In this document: piece by piece, positions 7,789 through 15,447 of the stretch
Position numbering within the stretch: the first letter of the stretch is position 1
How the letters are laid out: each line of letters begins with the position of its first letter
IMG/VR virus record: IMGVR_UViG_3300044858_003202
Coordinates: 1 to 29,242 of that record
Source of the DNA: a virus
DNA length: 29,242 nucleotides
Strand: one strand, 5' to 3'
The notes under the pieces: generated by a model
Told to the model about the DNA's origin: nothing
Database searches by the model: none
What the model saw: the letters and a program-made list of their open reading frames with translations, nothing else
Program-made: the position numbers and the translations under genes

Positions 7789-8028
7789 TTAGTTGGCCTG
7801 AGTACTACTGCCGGGAGGCGTGCGGTCGATGTCACTCGGTGTGACGGTCGTGTCCCTCGGGCGCTTCGTGTAATAGCCCGACACGTTTGTCGGCACCGCC
7901 TCAGGCTGAGCCGTGGCACCACTAGATCCTCGACCGCCCGACGTATCGGTCACCGGCCACATGCCGAGAGGCTGGAAGTTCTGCGCCCCCAGGCGAATGT
8001 TCTTCCCGATCCTAGCGAAGATGCTCAT
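7789..8028 (-). CDS. Hypothetical small protein
   Basis: A 79-residue protein with an amphipathic start (MSIFARIGKNIRLGAQNF) and a long low-complexity, Ser/Thr/Pro/Gly-rich remainder (GGRGSSGATAQPEAVPTN, SGYYTKRPRDTTVTPSDID). GGAG lies seven bases before its ATG. It begins only 11 bases from a divergent plus-strand gene start. No family is recognised. It may be a disordered minor virion or adaptor protein. Confidence 0.6.
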   Translation of the reverse strand: MSIFARIGKNIRLGAQNFQPLGMWPVTDTSGGRGSSGATAQPEAVPTNVSGYYTKRPRDTTVTPSDIDRTPPGSSTQAN

Positions 8029-8039
8029 AGGTGTGCTCC

Positions 8040-8231
8040 ATGTTCACGCTGATCTTCGTCATCATGCTTCCGTTCGATGGTCGCCTGAACGTCGTCTATG
8101 TCGAAGCGCCGCCCGAGCGCTTTGAAAGCATCGAAGAATGCGTCGCGTGGCGCGATGTGCTTCGACTCGATGCCCTCGCCGCCGGTTGGGACGTGACCGT
8201 CGCTGAGTGCGTGCCTGACGATCTGGTCTAG
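8040..8231 (+). CDS. Lone rightward small gene inside the leftward cluster
   Basis: A 63-residue protein starting at an ATG with AGGTG six bases upstream. It has a hydrophobic start (MFTLIFVIMLPF), then LNVVYVEAPPERFESIEECVAW and a CV pair near the end. The pattern of a short hydrophobic strand followed by F.S...C..W...L....GW.V...CV is one I have seen in small phage proteins of unknown role. It fills the only gap between the 79- and 502-residue leftward genes. Its stop overlaps the stop of the latter within CTAG. No clear promoter is visible, so expression is uncertain, but composition and exact fit argue for a real gene. Confidence 0.5.
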   Translation: MFTLIFVIMLPFDGRLNVVYVEAPPERFESIEECVAWRDVLRLDALAAGWDVTVAECVPDDLV

Positions 8232-9736
8232 TAACGGATCCTTGCGCCCACGCCCCGGTCGCTCACGCCAACCTCGGCGCTCCCCACCCCGACAGTGCCA
8301 GCGCGGCGTAATCGGCGCGCTAACTCACTCTCGCTTTCGGCGCTGCCCTCACCTCGCGGTCTAATCGGCAAGATCCGCTCGCCCGTGAAGAGATCGCGCT
8401 GTTCGCCTCCGTCACCGAGATCGATGCCATCGGCGCGGTTGCGGCGAGCGTCGTCCTCTTGCTGTTGCGCGGCGACATCGCGCGATGTCATCAGCGTGCC
8501 GCGACCGCCAGCGATGGTCTGCTTGCTGTTGCCGGGTTTGTCGTTACGCCGCTCTGGGCGCGTGGGGCGATTAGCGGCCTCTTCACGCAGATTGCGCGCC
8601 TCATCGGTGATGCGAGCGCGAGCAATGACAGCCTCCGCGATCCGGCGCGGGATATCGAGTACGTTTGACGGCTGACCCGGCGTGGCGTCACGCGCAGCCA
8701 CAGTACGAGACCTGCCCTGATTACGCTCGGCTAGGTTTCTTTCTATGATTTGCCGCAGCTCAAAAGTAGCAGTCTCGCGCTCAGCTGGTGTGATCTGCTG
8801 ACGCGCCCATTCCGGCGCTTCCTCAAACGAGAAACGACTGTCTTCTGTCACTCTCCGTCCGCTGCTCCGGTCAACTGGAGCGCCTAGACGCTGGCCGACA
8901 ATCACGGGCTGACCATCGGCGTTAACGCCTTGATCGACGTTGCGATAGGGATAATCCGCACCTTCATTCACCGGGCCGCGACCTCGCACATACGCAGGAT
9001 CGAGCGTGTACTCAGCGTCAGCAGGCGCAAAGCCAGGGCGACCCTGGGATCCCGCACTCCATTGACGGCGCGCCATCGCTACGCCCTCGACGCTGAGCTG
9101 GTCGGGTGTCGCGCCGTCCAGCGTTGAGATCGCATTGTACCAGTCGGCGAACGTGTCGAATGCACGCGGGTTCTCGTTGACGTAGTCTCGCAGCGTGACG
9201 CGCTGACTGTCGCTGATCGGGATGTTCTGGCCATCAACGCGCACAGTGAACGGACGCTGAAGCACGCCGCGACGGCCAGGGCCTTGGCCACGCGTCAGCT
9301 CTGCGCCGTTGCCGTATGGCTGCTGTTCACTGACTGCAGCGTTGCGTGCTCGCGCGTCTGAGACGCGGTTGTCGGTCGCCATATCGATGGCTGCTCGCAG
9401 ATCACCTCGTGCTGCGAGCGGTGAGCTGCGCTCAACGCGCCGCTGAGGTGCGCCACCGGCTGCTGCGACAGCTGCTGCTCTCTGCATGGTGAAGGATCGC
9501 GACGATGCGTTATCGACGTCAGGGCGCGCAGCACGACCGCTGAGATAGTCGGCTGCAGCTTGCGGCCCACGCTCACGCGTGACGCGTTCACGATCTTGGC
9601 GCGCTTCGCTATCGCGCTGGCGATTGCCGTCCATGTTTCTCTGAACCATTGCGAGGCCCTCAGAGATGCGCTCACCCATCGTGGGGCGGCGTTGGCCTTG
9701 CGATCTGGCCGGTCGGGTGCGTCGAAGCTCTGTCAC
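8228..9736 (-). CDS. Large arginine/glutamine-rich hypothetical protein
   Basis: A 502-residue protein started at a GTG with AGGAGG five bases upstream. Most of it is low complexity and highly charged: Arg, Gln, Asp, Gly and Ala dominate, with stretches such as RQRDSEARQDRERVTRERG. A more ordered island near residues 165-235 (FTVRVDGQNIPISDSQRVTL, RAFDTFADWYNAISTLDGAT) may be the only folded part. There is no membrane span or enzyme motif. Length and style fit an internal virion or ejected protein, but that is a guess from position upstream of the packaging genes. It meets the rightward small gene tail to tail. Confidence 0.72.
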   Translation of the reverse strand: MTELRRTRPARSQGQRRPTMGERISEGLAMVQRNMDGNRQRDSEARQDRERVTRERGPQAAADYLSGRAARPDVDNASSRSFTMQRAAAVAAAGGAPQRRVERSSPLAARGDLRAAIDMATDNRVSDARARNAAVSEQQPYGNGAELTRGQGPGRRGVLQRPFTVRVDGQNIPISDSQRVTLRDYVNENPRAFDTFADWYNAISTLDGATPDQLSVEGVAMARRQWSAGSQGRPGFAPADAEYTLDPAYVRGRGPVNEGADYPYRNVDQGVNADGQPVIVGQRLGAPVDRSSGRRVTEDSRFSFEEAPEWARQQITPAERETATFELRQIIERNLAERNQGRSRTVAARDATPGQPSNVLDIPRRIAEAVIARARITDEARNLREEAANRPTRPERRNDKPGNSKQTIAGGRGTLMTSRDVAAQQQEDDARRNRADGIDLGDGGEQRDLFTGERILPIRPRGEGSAESESELARRLRRAGTVGVGSAEVGVSDRGVGARIRY

Positions 9737-9790
9737 GGGATCCTCCTCGGACCCCCTGCATGCGTCAGCTCTGGACGACGCGCAAGCAAA

Positions 9791-9818
9791 TCGGCCCCAA
9801 CATTGCTGCTGGGGCCGA
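9791..9818 (-). terminator. Terminator-like hairpin after the RuvC-like gene
   Basis: Perfect 9-bp inverted repeat TCGGCCCCA / TGGGGCCGA with a ten-base loop. On the minus strand it is followed by ATTTGCTT, a short U-rich run. It lies in the 140-bp gap between the RuvC-like gene and the 502-residue gene, so it probably ends or attenuates the replication-module transcript. No strong promoter for the downstream genes was recognised nearby. Confidence 0.55.
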
Positions 9819-9876
9819 CCTTGCGACGGTGAGGGATACCACTCCGACTGAGCCGGTCGGGGCGATAACGCAAGTG

Positions 9877-10395
9877 TTAGCCGGGCATCGGAGCCCGTTC
9901 AAGCCTTTCCGCGTAGAGGGCGATCAAAGCAGCCTCGGCCCGGCCATCGTCCTTCTTGCGGCTGAGGTGATCGGCCTGTTCGGGGAACGCCGACATCGCC
10001 AGCTTGCGCGACAGATCCTTGTCGGCGGTCGCGCCCATTGCCTTCTTCCAGCGTTGCACTGTGACGATGCTGATCGGAATGCCGATACCGACGACAACGC
10101 CGTAGACGATGCCCCAGCCGCAGCCGGTCTTCCATGCCTGCATGGATCCATCGCGCGCCATCGGTCCCGACTGCTCGATGATCACCCTACGATCCAGCCG
10201 AGGCGCGTGCTTTAGAAGCAGACTGCGCAGCGCAAACGCATCAACCTCGCGCTTCTTTGTCTTGCCGCGCGTGATCGCCAGCGTTGGCATGTCGTGAAAT
10301 GAGAGACGCCTCTCAGGATGATAGCTCTCGTCAAGCGTTGGATCGTAGATCGCGATTGCCCCGTCGAGGCCGGGATCGATGCCGATGTAGATCAT
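9877..10395 (-). CDS. RuvC-like Holliday junction resolvase
   Basis: Resolves branched DNA before packaging. The fold is RNase H-like: first strand MIYIGIDPGLDGAIAIYD with catalytic Asp7, second motif RRVIIEQSG with Glu74, and a C-terminal RKKDDGRAEAALIALYA with acidic residues near 149-155. At 172 residues it has typical RuvC length. I use the ATG at 10395, which has AGGAG eight bases upstream and overlaps the previous stop as ATGA, rather than a GTG three codons earlier. It lies at the end of the replication group, which fits a late-replication role. Confidence 0.85.
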   Translation of the reverse strand: MIYIGIDPGLDGAIAIYDPTLDESYHPERRLSFHDMPTLAITRGKTKKREVDAFALRSLLLKHAPRLDRRVIIEQSGPMARDGSMQAWKTGCGWGIVYGVVVGIGIPISIVTVQRWKKAMGATADKDLSRKLAMSAFPEQADHLSRKKDDGRAEAALIALYAERLERAPMPG

Positions 10396-10748
10396 GGGAA
10401 CCACTCCTGCCTGGACATTGGCTTCACGTTCGCCCTGATGATCACCTCGCCATCATCCCAAGTCACAGCGCGATGGCGCGCAAAGTAAGTGTTCACATCC
10501 TGCCCGTCTGCGATGGCTTTTTTGATGACAACTGACGCCCTCTCCCCGCACACGCCGACCGCTTCGCCTATCTCCCTGTAGCTCAAGCCAGCCATGCGAG
10601 CGCGGCGCATCGCCTCTTGCCTCCGATCAGCAAAGCGCAGAATGGAATACTCACCGCCTTCGTCTGGCGGCGGGATATTCCATCCGCGAAACTGTTTTAG
10701 GTAGAGCATCGCAGCTTCTTTCGTCGTCATCTCTAGATGGCTGGCCAC
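10392..10748 (-). CDS. Helix-turn-helix protein
   Basis: A protein of up to 118 residues with a clear helix-turn-helix near residues 45-80: RRARMAGLSYREIGEAVGVC then ERASVVIKKAI, resembling sigma-factor or repressor type HTHs. The N-terminus (MLYLKQFRGWNIPPPDEGGE) and C-terminus (DDGEVIIRANVKPMSRQEW) flank it. It is probably a small DNA-binding regulator or replication accessory. The start is uncertain: a GTG at 10748, or an ATG at 10730 just after the upstream stop. It overlaps the RuvC-like gene as ATGA. Confidence 0.72.
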   Translation of the reverse strand: MASHLEMTTKEAAMLYLKQFRGWNIPPPDEGGEYSILRFADRRQEAMRRARMAGLSYREIGEAVGVCGERASVVIKKAIADGQDVNTYFARHRAVTWDDGEVIIRANVKPMSRQEWFP

Positions 10749-11053
10749 TGTGAGAGCCCCCGCGTCTTCGCGCCCGGCTCCAGAGCAACGCGCACGCGGC
10801 GCGCAATACTCATGACCAGACGGCCTTCTTCTTTTCTCGGGATGTTGCAGCTATCGAGCGCATACTCGATGTCGGTCAGCTCCCGAGTTTGTTGATCGGC
10901 CTGTTCACGAGCTGCCCGCAACGCTGCGCGAGCCTCCTGCGCTTCGCGATAGATGACTATGCAAAGCGCAACAGCCGCAAACGGCACAGCTACGCCTAGC
11001 GCCCTGGCCCCGATAACGAGCCCCTCGATGAACGATTGGTCTATGCTGGTCAT
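10733..11053 (-). CDS. Hypothetical single-span membrane protein
   Basis: A 106-residue protein from the ATG at 11053, chosen because AGGAG lies six bases upstream and the start overlaps the stop of a preceding small gene (ATGA). A short N-terminal helix leads into a membrane helix (residues about 14-36, containing ALGVAVPFAAVALCIVIY). A coiled-coil-like stretch (REAQEARAALRAAREQADQQ) and a basic C-terminus follow. The architecture resembles inner-membrane spanin-like or other small envelope proteins, but there is no partner to confirm it. Confidence 0.65.
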   Translation of the reverse strand: MTSIDQSFIEGLVIGARALGVAVPFAAVALCIVIYREAQEARAALRAAREQADQQTRELTDIEYALDSCNIPRKEEGRLVMSIARRVRVALEPGAKTRGLSQWPAI

Positions 11054-11193
11054 AACCCGCTCCTGAACTTGCGATAGCATCTGTTCTGCTTGGTCTTCAG
11101 GCGATCCAGAATGCACTTCTTCGACGGACACCATGTGCCAGATGCAGGACACATCACGCGTACCGGCAGCTGGATGACGGCCTTCTTCTTCAT
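11050..11193 (-). CDS. Small cysteine-containing basic protein
   Basis: A 47-residue reading frame (MKKKAVIQLPVRVMCPASG...) with four cysteines: one at about 15, then the CPSKKC pair, then C about 13 residues on. The C-terminus is Lys/Arg-rich (RLKTKQNRCYRKFRSG). A zinc-binding or nucleic-acid role is possible. It fills the gap between two leftward genes, and its TGA overlaps the next ATG. An alternative in-frame ATG at 11211 would add six residues; neither start has a strong ribosome site. No family is recognised. Confidence 0.45.
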   Translation of the reverse strand: MKKKAVIQLPVRVMCPASGTWCPSKKCILDRLKTKQNRCYRKFRSGL

Positions 11194-11217
11194 GGCGCGC
11201 TCACTTGCCATCGACGT

Positions 11218-11628
11218 TCATAGCGCTTGCTCGAATGGATACGCGCCGCACGCATCGCATTCGTTCTTTGCGTTCGGGCCAATACTCGATCCGCAGTCAG
11301 CGCATTTGTACGCGGTCTCTGATGGTTGCGTCTCCGGTGGCGATGGCCCCCATGCGTACACTGTGACCGGCGGCGCAGGCGGTTCGTTGTCGCTCTGCTT
11401 CACGATGCCGAGGATCCCGGCGATCTGGTCGTACTCGCCCATGAGCTTTGAGATCTCACGGTCGAGAACTTTCAGACGCGCACGCAGCGCATTGTCCTGC
11501 GCCTTGCGCGCCTTGATCACCTCGGTGAGCGGCACGGCTGCCAGTGGCGCAGCCACTGGCTTCTTCTTCGCCACGCTGCGAGGCTGACGCGGTGCGCGCG
11601 GTGCTAGCTTAGCGTCGTTATTTTGCAT
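11218..11628 (-). CDS. Coiled-coil protein with C-terminal zinc ribbon
   Basis: A 136-residue protein. The basic, Pro/Ala-rich N-terminus (residues 1-33) is followed by a helical, coiled-coil-like region (ARKAQDNALRARLKVLDREI). A proline-rich linker leads to a C-terminal CADCG...CDACG module with two Cys pairs 13 residues apart, a typical short zinc ribbon. AAGGAG lies eight bases before the ATG. The product probably binds nucleic acid or a protein partner. It follows the Gp157-like gene in the same leftward unit. No named family can be given. Confidence 0.7.
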   Translation of the reverse strand: MQNNDAKLAPRAPRQPRSVAKKKPVAAPLAAVPLTEVIKARKAQDNALRARLKVLDREISKLMGEYDQIAGILGIVKQSDNEPPAPPVTVYAWGPSPPETQPSETAYKCADCGSSIGPNAKNECDACGAYPFEQAL

Positions 11629-11690
11629 GATCTGGTCTCCTTTAACGCACTGGATATCAGCACGCTGATGATGCCGCTACTCGAAAGCGA

Positions 11691-12740
11691 TCACTCGTCG
11701 TCCCAGCTGATGCGCAGTGACGGTTTGCCCTCGGTGAGCACAGCGCCCGGCACGACCGACGGCACTTTGAGGGCGCGACCCACCTTGGCCTTGTCGATCT
11801 CGGTCTTCAGAAATTGAGACGGCACGAGCTTGGGATCCACGATGGAGACGGTCTCAGCGCCCTTGGCCAGCGTCGCTACACCGATGGCGCACTTGAACGT
11901 CTTACTGTCGCCGTTCGCCAGAGCGAGCTTCACGTTCTCGCGGATGGTGTCCTGCAGCGCCGTCATCGCGTCGATCACATCCTGCAGATCGCGCAGATCG
12001 ATCATGCTCTCGATCATCGCCACCTCCCAGTTGCTGACGCTCCCGCTCTTCTGAGCTGCTGCGAGATCATCACGCATCTGGTTGAGCCGGCGGTTCCCCG
12101 GCACCATCAAGACGCGGTCCCTGGCTCGCGCGTGCGCGTGCGCGAGTGTGTCGCTTAATGGAGGAACCGAAGGCACGTCGGCAGGGGCGTCGTCGCTGAA
12201 CAGTGCGTGACGCATCTCCATCATCAGGTTGTGATTGGCCTCGGCCTTGGCGTTGTCGGGCGGCGTCTTGTTGGCGTGGATGTAGGCGTATGCCTCAAAT
12301 ACCTTCTCGGCCTTCAGCAGCGCATCTTCGGCGTCACGGACCACGATTGCCATCGCGCGGTCGAGCCGCTCCTGTGGCCCCATCGGCTCACGCTCAGCGA
12401 TCAACCCCGGCAGACCCTGCCGGGCCAGCGCCGCCTCGACCGGAGGAGCCGAGGGCATCTGGCCGCGCAGATGCGCCCTAACCACCGCCGCCGGAGTGCC
12501 GACGGTCTCAAGCGCCAGAACCTCATCGATCTCGTCCAGCACCTCAGCCGTGTTCACCGGGGCTCTGCCGTGCGCCGCCAACGCCGCCTCGACCGAGCGC
12601 ACCTCGTCATCGGTCATCGGTCGAGCGTCACCATCGGCCAGCGCCACGCGCCGTGCCGGTGTGATCGGGCTGCGTCCACTGCTCAGCACGCGCGACTGAG
12701 CAGTCGGCTTGATCGGCGATCCTGGGGGTCTCTTGGTCAT
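11691..12740 (-). CDS. Gp157-like phage protein
   Basis: A 349-residue protein. The first 60 residues are disordered and basic, and the middle is helical. The C-terminal third matches the Gp157 pattern as I recall it: a helical repeat ending LALANGDSKTFKCAIG, then ATLAKGAETVSIVDPKLVP, DKAKVGRALK, VPGAVLTEGKPSLRI. Gp157-type proteins are encoded near phage recombination and ssDNA-binding genes, and their biochemical role is unclear. The start ATG has AGGAG nine bases upstream and overlaps the stop of a 13-codon micro-ORF. Gene order (directly after the primase-helicase and repeat region) supports a replication role. Confidence 0.55.
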   Translation of the reverse strand: MTKRPPGSPIKPTAQSRVLSSGRSPITPARRVALADGDARPMTDDEVRSVEAALAAHGRAPVNTAEVLDEIDEVLALETVGTPAAVVRAHLRGQMPSAPPVEAALARQGLPGLIAEREPMGPQERLDRAMAIVVRDAEDALLKAEKVFEAYAYIHANKTPPDNAKAEANHNLMMEMRHALFSDDAPADVPSVPPLSDTLAHAHARARDRVLMVPGNRRLNQMRDDLAAAQKSGSVSNWEVAMIESMIDLRDLQDVIDAMTALQDTIRENVKLALANGDSKTFKCAIGVATLAKGAETVSIVDPKLVPSQFLKTEIDKAKVGRALKVPSVVPGAVLTEGKPSLRISWDDE

Positions 12741-12865
12741 GTGGTAAGTCTCCTGACGTGTTGTTGGGCTGTTGTCATTTCCTCCCCCCTAAAGGGGGGA
12801 GGGAAAAAATGACAACGGGATAGCCGCGTTGTCATTTGCTGTTGTCATTGTTGTCTTTTTGCCAT
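12737..12865 (-). other. Chain of three coupled micro-ORFs with an SD-sequestering hairpin
   Basis: Leader of the Gp157-like gene. On the minus strand a strong AGGAGG precedes an ATG at 12865 that opens a six-codon frame (MAKRQQ). Its TGA overlaps the ATG at 12848 of a 19-codon frame (MTTANDNAAIPLS...), which ends in TAG at 12789. The ribosome site GGGGGGAGG then precedes an ATG at 12778 opening a 13-codon frame whose TGA overlaps the Gp157-like ATG. The GGGGGGAGG and its ATG are paired, in RNA, with upstream CCTCCCCCC and GTTGTCAT, and the 19-codon frame stops in the loop. A leader-peptide or coupling device is my inference. None of the peptides is recognised. Confidence 0.4.
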
Positions 12866-12967
12866 CTAGCCTCCTGAAATCATTCGAGAAAAAATGACAA
12901 CACGCAATGACAACACCGTGTGGTAATTACCACCATTGTTGTGCTTGTTGTCATCGCTTGTTGTCAT
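12771..12967. repeat. Eight GTTGTCAT repeats (candidate origin iterons or operator cluster)
   Basis: Eight exact copies of GTTGTCAT or its complement ATGACAAC fall in 197 bp: plus-oriented at 12771, 12828, 12841, 12947 and 12960; minus-oriented at 12809, 12894 and 12907. A partial copy lies at 12850. The cluster also holds a 14-bp perfect palindrome GTGGTAATTACCAC (12920-12933), and a 9-bp CCTCCCCCC/GGGGGGAGG inverted repeat flanked by an outward pair of the repeats. The stretch is visibly A+T-richer than its surroundings and lies directly downstream of the primase-helicase gene. Repeats plus an initiator-type gene fit an iteron origin; a repressor array is the alternative. Confidence 0.6.
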
Positions 12968-12990
12968 TGCTTTGAAATCAACGACTTAGC

Positions 12991-13011
12991 GTGTGACCTA
13001 GGTGTGACCTA
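12991..13011. repeat. Tandem GTGTGACCTA pair
   Basis: Two exact copies of GTGTGACCTA with an 11-bp period, one helical turn, at the edge of the repeat-rich control region. They overlap the stop codon of the primase-helicase gene. This could be a second protein-binding site for whatever acts on the neighbouring GTTGTCAT cluster. The function is unproven. Confidence 0.45.
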
Positions 13012-14985
13012 ATCCTGATCCTCCTGCTCGATCAGCTCCCAGGACCCGGTAGCCGGGTGCTGCTTCACCAGACCGCGATCCTCCAGCATGCGCAGCTGGC
13101 GCGTGAGGTTGCCGCGATCCTTTCCTAGCTGACGCGCGAGAACCGACACGCCAACGCTCCCAGAGCCACGCAGGGCGCTGATGATGGCCAGATGGCCACG
13201 CGTGAGGGTCGGCTCGCGGATCGACGTGGGCGATGATTTCTGGCCGATTGTGGGGATCCTCGATCTGAGCAACTCGCCGGTCAGCGGGTGCGGTGCCTCG
13301 GCGGTCGCCATGACGAACCCGAGCGGGGCGTGCTCCTCGGCCTCCTTCTGCTTCTTCGTGATGATATCGACGTAGTCCGAACCCGGCTCGCGGCGCAGCT
13401 TGAAGCCAGCATCGAGCGCGGCACGGAAGGCGCTGGATCCGCGCTCGTCCTTCCCATCGTCCTTGCCGGTGTGGTGGACGATTAACACCATCGCGTCCTT
13501 GGTGAGGCGGCTAACGCCTTTGACGAAGGCGTTCATGTCCTGGGTCTTGTTCTCGTCGCCGGTCCCGAAATTGCGCGCGAGCGTGTCAACGATGATCAGG
13601 CCGACATCGCCGACGAACGTCTTCATGTCTTCGATCAGCTTGCCCACCGCCTCGGGCTGGAGAAAGTTCACCGGCACCGGCAGCAGCATGAACTGATCGG
13701 TGTCGCGACCGGCTGCGCGCTCTTGCTGCCAGATCAGGGCGCGAGATCCGAACCCGTATTGTCCCTCGGCGCAGATGTAGAGCACCTTGCGTTGCTTGGT
13801 GGCGAACCCGTGCCACGGGATCCCGTGCGCAACGCTGAGGCCCAGATCGAGAGCGATGAACGTCTTGAATGTACCGGGCGCTCCGAAGATCGCCGACATA
13901 CCGCGCTCGATCAGAAACTGATCGATGATGTACTCGGGCGCAGGCTGCGCGAGCAGTTGCGCGATGCTCATGAACGGGCTAACGCGCCCTTCTGACCCCT
14001 GTGATTGGGGCAGCGCGGGCGCGGCGACATCGCCAGCTGGTTTGAACTTTGCCGCCGCGCCCGCAACGAGGTTCTTCAGCTGGATCAGACGCTCTGGCAC
14101 GTTGACGCCAGCAGCGCGCACCGCACCGGCCATCACACCGTACACATCATCAGGGCTCATGCCCTGTGCAATCAGGCGTGCTGTCGCCTTGCGTGCATTC
14201 TCGTGGAATTGATGCGGCTCAACGCTGAACGCGATCAGATCTTGCGTCTCTATCGTCGGCTCAGCGGTGCTGAAATCGTAGAGCGGGTTGCGCGGCGCTT
14301 CACTCTTCGACTGGCGCAAGCAATGGATCAGCTCATCCAATGTGTATGGCGCTTGGCGCGTGGCGGCATCATAGAAGCCGGTCATCTCCAGCGTGCGCTC
14401 AGCCTTAAGCGGCCACGCCACGCTGCCGATGAAGCGCATCACGCGCGATCTGTTGATCACCGTCTTGTCGCCGCCCAGCTCAAGCGCGAGCTTGCGCTGG
14501 ATCTGCATGTGAACGTCGAAATCCTCGCACGGCTCATCGAGCGTCCACCACATCTGACCACGCGTGTGTGGATGGTGGCCGGTGTAGGTCACGATGTTTG
14601 GCGTGATGCCCAGATCGGTAGCCTTCTTTATCGCGCGCTCAAGAGCGCCCGGCTTATCGAAGTCAGCCCAGCACGCGACGATGGATTGAACATGCTCGTC
14701 CTTGGCGCGCTTGCCTGGGTATGTGTTTGACTTGCGCAGGCCAGCGCTGATGTAGACGTTGCAGTTCGGCGACGCATTCATGCGCGCCGCGTCCTGCACC
14801 AGCTGGTCTAGATCACCGACATCGTACTGACGCGCGAACTCCAGAGCGTGAGGCGCGCGAACGCTTGTCCAGCACAGCTCGACAAGGCCACGCATGCCCA
14901 GCGTGTTGAAGATCTCGCTGACGAAGCGCTCCATCGCTTCGCGGTCAGGCCTGCACGGTAGTTGGTGCAACACGTCTTCGCTCAC
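13009..14985 (-). CDS. Primase-helicase fusion with C-terminal winged helix
   Basis: A 658-residue replication protein with three parts. Residues about 70-200 look like an archaeo-eukaryotic-type (RepB-like) primase: CWADFDKPG with the DFD metal motif at 108-110, and RSRVMRFIGSVAWP at 179-192. Residues about 340-560 are a RecA-like ATPase (RepA/AAA_25 type): Walker A GAPGTFKT at 368-375, LIIVDTLARNF at 463-473, and LIVHHTGKDDGKDERGSSA. The last 70 residues form a winged helix (VGVSVLARQLGKDRGNLTRQL). The GTG start at 14985 has AGGGGG upstream and overlaps the previous TGA. It probably primes and unwinds at an origin, plausibly the repeat cluster next to its end. Confidence 0.82.
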   Translation of the reverse strand: MSEDVLHQLPCRPDREAMERFVSEIFNTLGMRGLVELCWTSVRAPHALEFARQYDVGDLDQLVQDAARMNASPNCNVYISAGLRKSNTYPGKRAKDEHVQSIVACWADFDKPGALERAIKKATDLGITPNIVTYTGHHPHTRGQMWWTLDEPCEDFDVHMQIQRKLALELGGDKTVINRSRVMRFIGSVAWPLKAERTLEMTGFYDAATRQAPYTLDELIHCLRQSKSEAPRNPLYDFSTAEPTIETQDLIAFSVEPHQFHENARKATARLIAQGMSPDDVYGVMAGAVRAAGVNVPERLIQLKNLVAGAAAKFKPAGDVAAPALPQSQGSEGRVSPFMSIAQLLAQPAPEYIIDQFLIERGMSAIFGAPGTFKTFIALDLGLSVAHGIPWHGFATKQRKVLYICAEGQYGFGSRALIWQQERAAGRDTDQFMLLPVPVNFLQPEAVGKLIEDMKTFVGDVGLIIVDTLARNFGTGDENKTQDMNAFVKGVSRLTKDAMVLIVHHTGKDDGKDERGSSAFRAALDAGFKLRREPGSDYVDIITKKQKEAEEHAPLGFVMATAEAPHPLTGELLRSRIPTIGQKSSPTSIREPTLTRGHLAIISALRGSGSVGVSVLARQLGKDRGNLTRQLRMLEDRGLVKQHPATGSWELIEQEDQD

Positions 14986-15209
14986 GTTTTCCCCCTCGAC
15001 CGACGCGCGCGCAGACCTTTGTCCGCTGCGCTCATCAGAAAGTTCTCTTGCTTCTCGCTGAGGGCCATCGCCAACCCCCAGCGGATCACGCGATTGCGTG
15101 TGTCGTCAACAAAGTTCTGGGCGTAGTCATCAATCCCGTCGTGTTCGGCATCCCGACACATCGACAGGATGTCTTCGACATCCCATGGGCTATGTTTTAA
15201 CTGGCGCAA
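14982..15209 (-). CDS. Small hypothetical phage protein
   Basis: A 75-residue protein with the pattern W.VEDILSM... near the start and LSEKQENFLMSAADK near the end. Similar short W..DFL / LS.KQ...L frames recur next to phage replication genes, with unknown function. Conservation of that tryptophan supports using the TTG start at 15209, although no good ribosome site precedes it; an internal ATG (codon 17) would lose it. The basic tail ends GLRARRSRGK. It overlaps the primase-helicase start as GTGA. Confidence 0.62.
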   Translation of the reverse strand: MRQLKHSPWDVEDILSMCRDAEHDGIDDYAQNFVDDTRNRVIRWGLAMALSEKQENFLMSAADKGLRARRSRGKT

Positions 15210-15447
15210 CGAGACGCTCGACCACTAGCCCTTGAAAGAGGATGTTTGCGGCTCGGAGGTTTTGAAACTCCATGAACTTCACACCACCGTTCGCCTCCTG
15301 CAGATCCTCGATGAACCTGTTCATCACCATCGACATACCGACCATGACTTCGATGGGCGTGTAACCAGACGCATCCAGGCCGTAAATGTACGCCCCTATC
15401 TCGTTGGCTGCTTCAACGCACGCTACCCGTTCGCCTAAAGTATCCAT
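15190..15447 (-). CDS. Hypothetical helical protein
   Basis: An 85-residue, mostly helical protein with no recognised family (VACVEAANEIGAYIYGLDAS, then EVMVGMSMVMNRFIEDLQEA). The methionine-rich centre is mildly hydrophobic but too polar for a certain membrane span. Its ATG overlaps the stop of the preceding 24-residue frame (TAATG), with GAGGAG upstream, so it is translated as part of the replication operon. Confidence 0.68.
   Translation of the reverse strand: MDTLGERVACVEAANEIGAYIYGLDASGYTPIEVMVGMSMVMNRFIEDLQEANGGVKFMEFQNLRAANILFQGLVVERLVAPVKT

Noticed and set aside
12782-12803. CCTCCCCCC/GGGGGGAGG as a rho-independent terminator
   Set aside because: Neither strand has a T-run after the stem, and on the leftward RNA the 3' arm works as a ribosome site.
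12771-12967. CRISPR array
   Set aside because: The octamers are in both orientations with irregular spacing and no 25-40 bp repeat-spacer structure. There are no cas genes apart from a phage-type Cas4-like nuclease.
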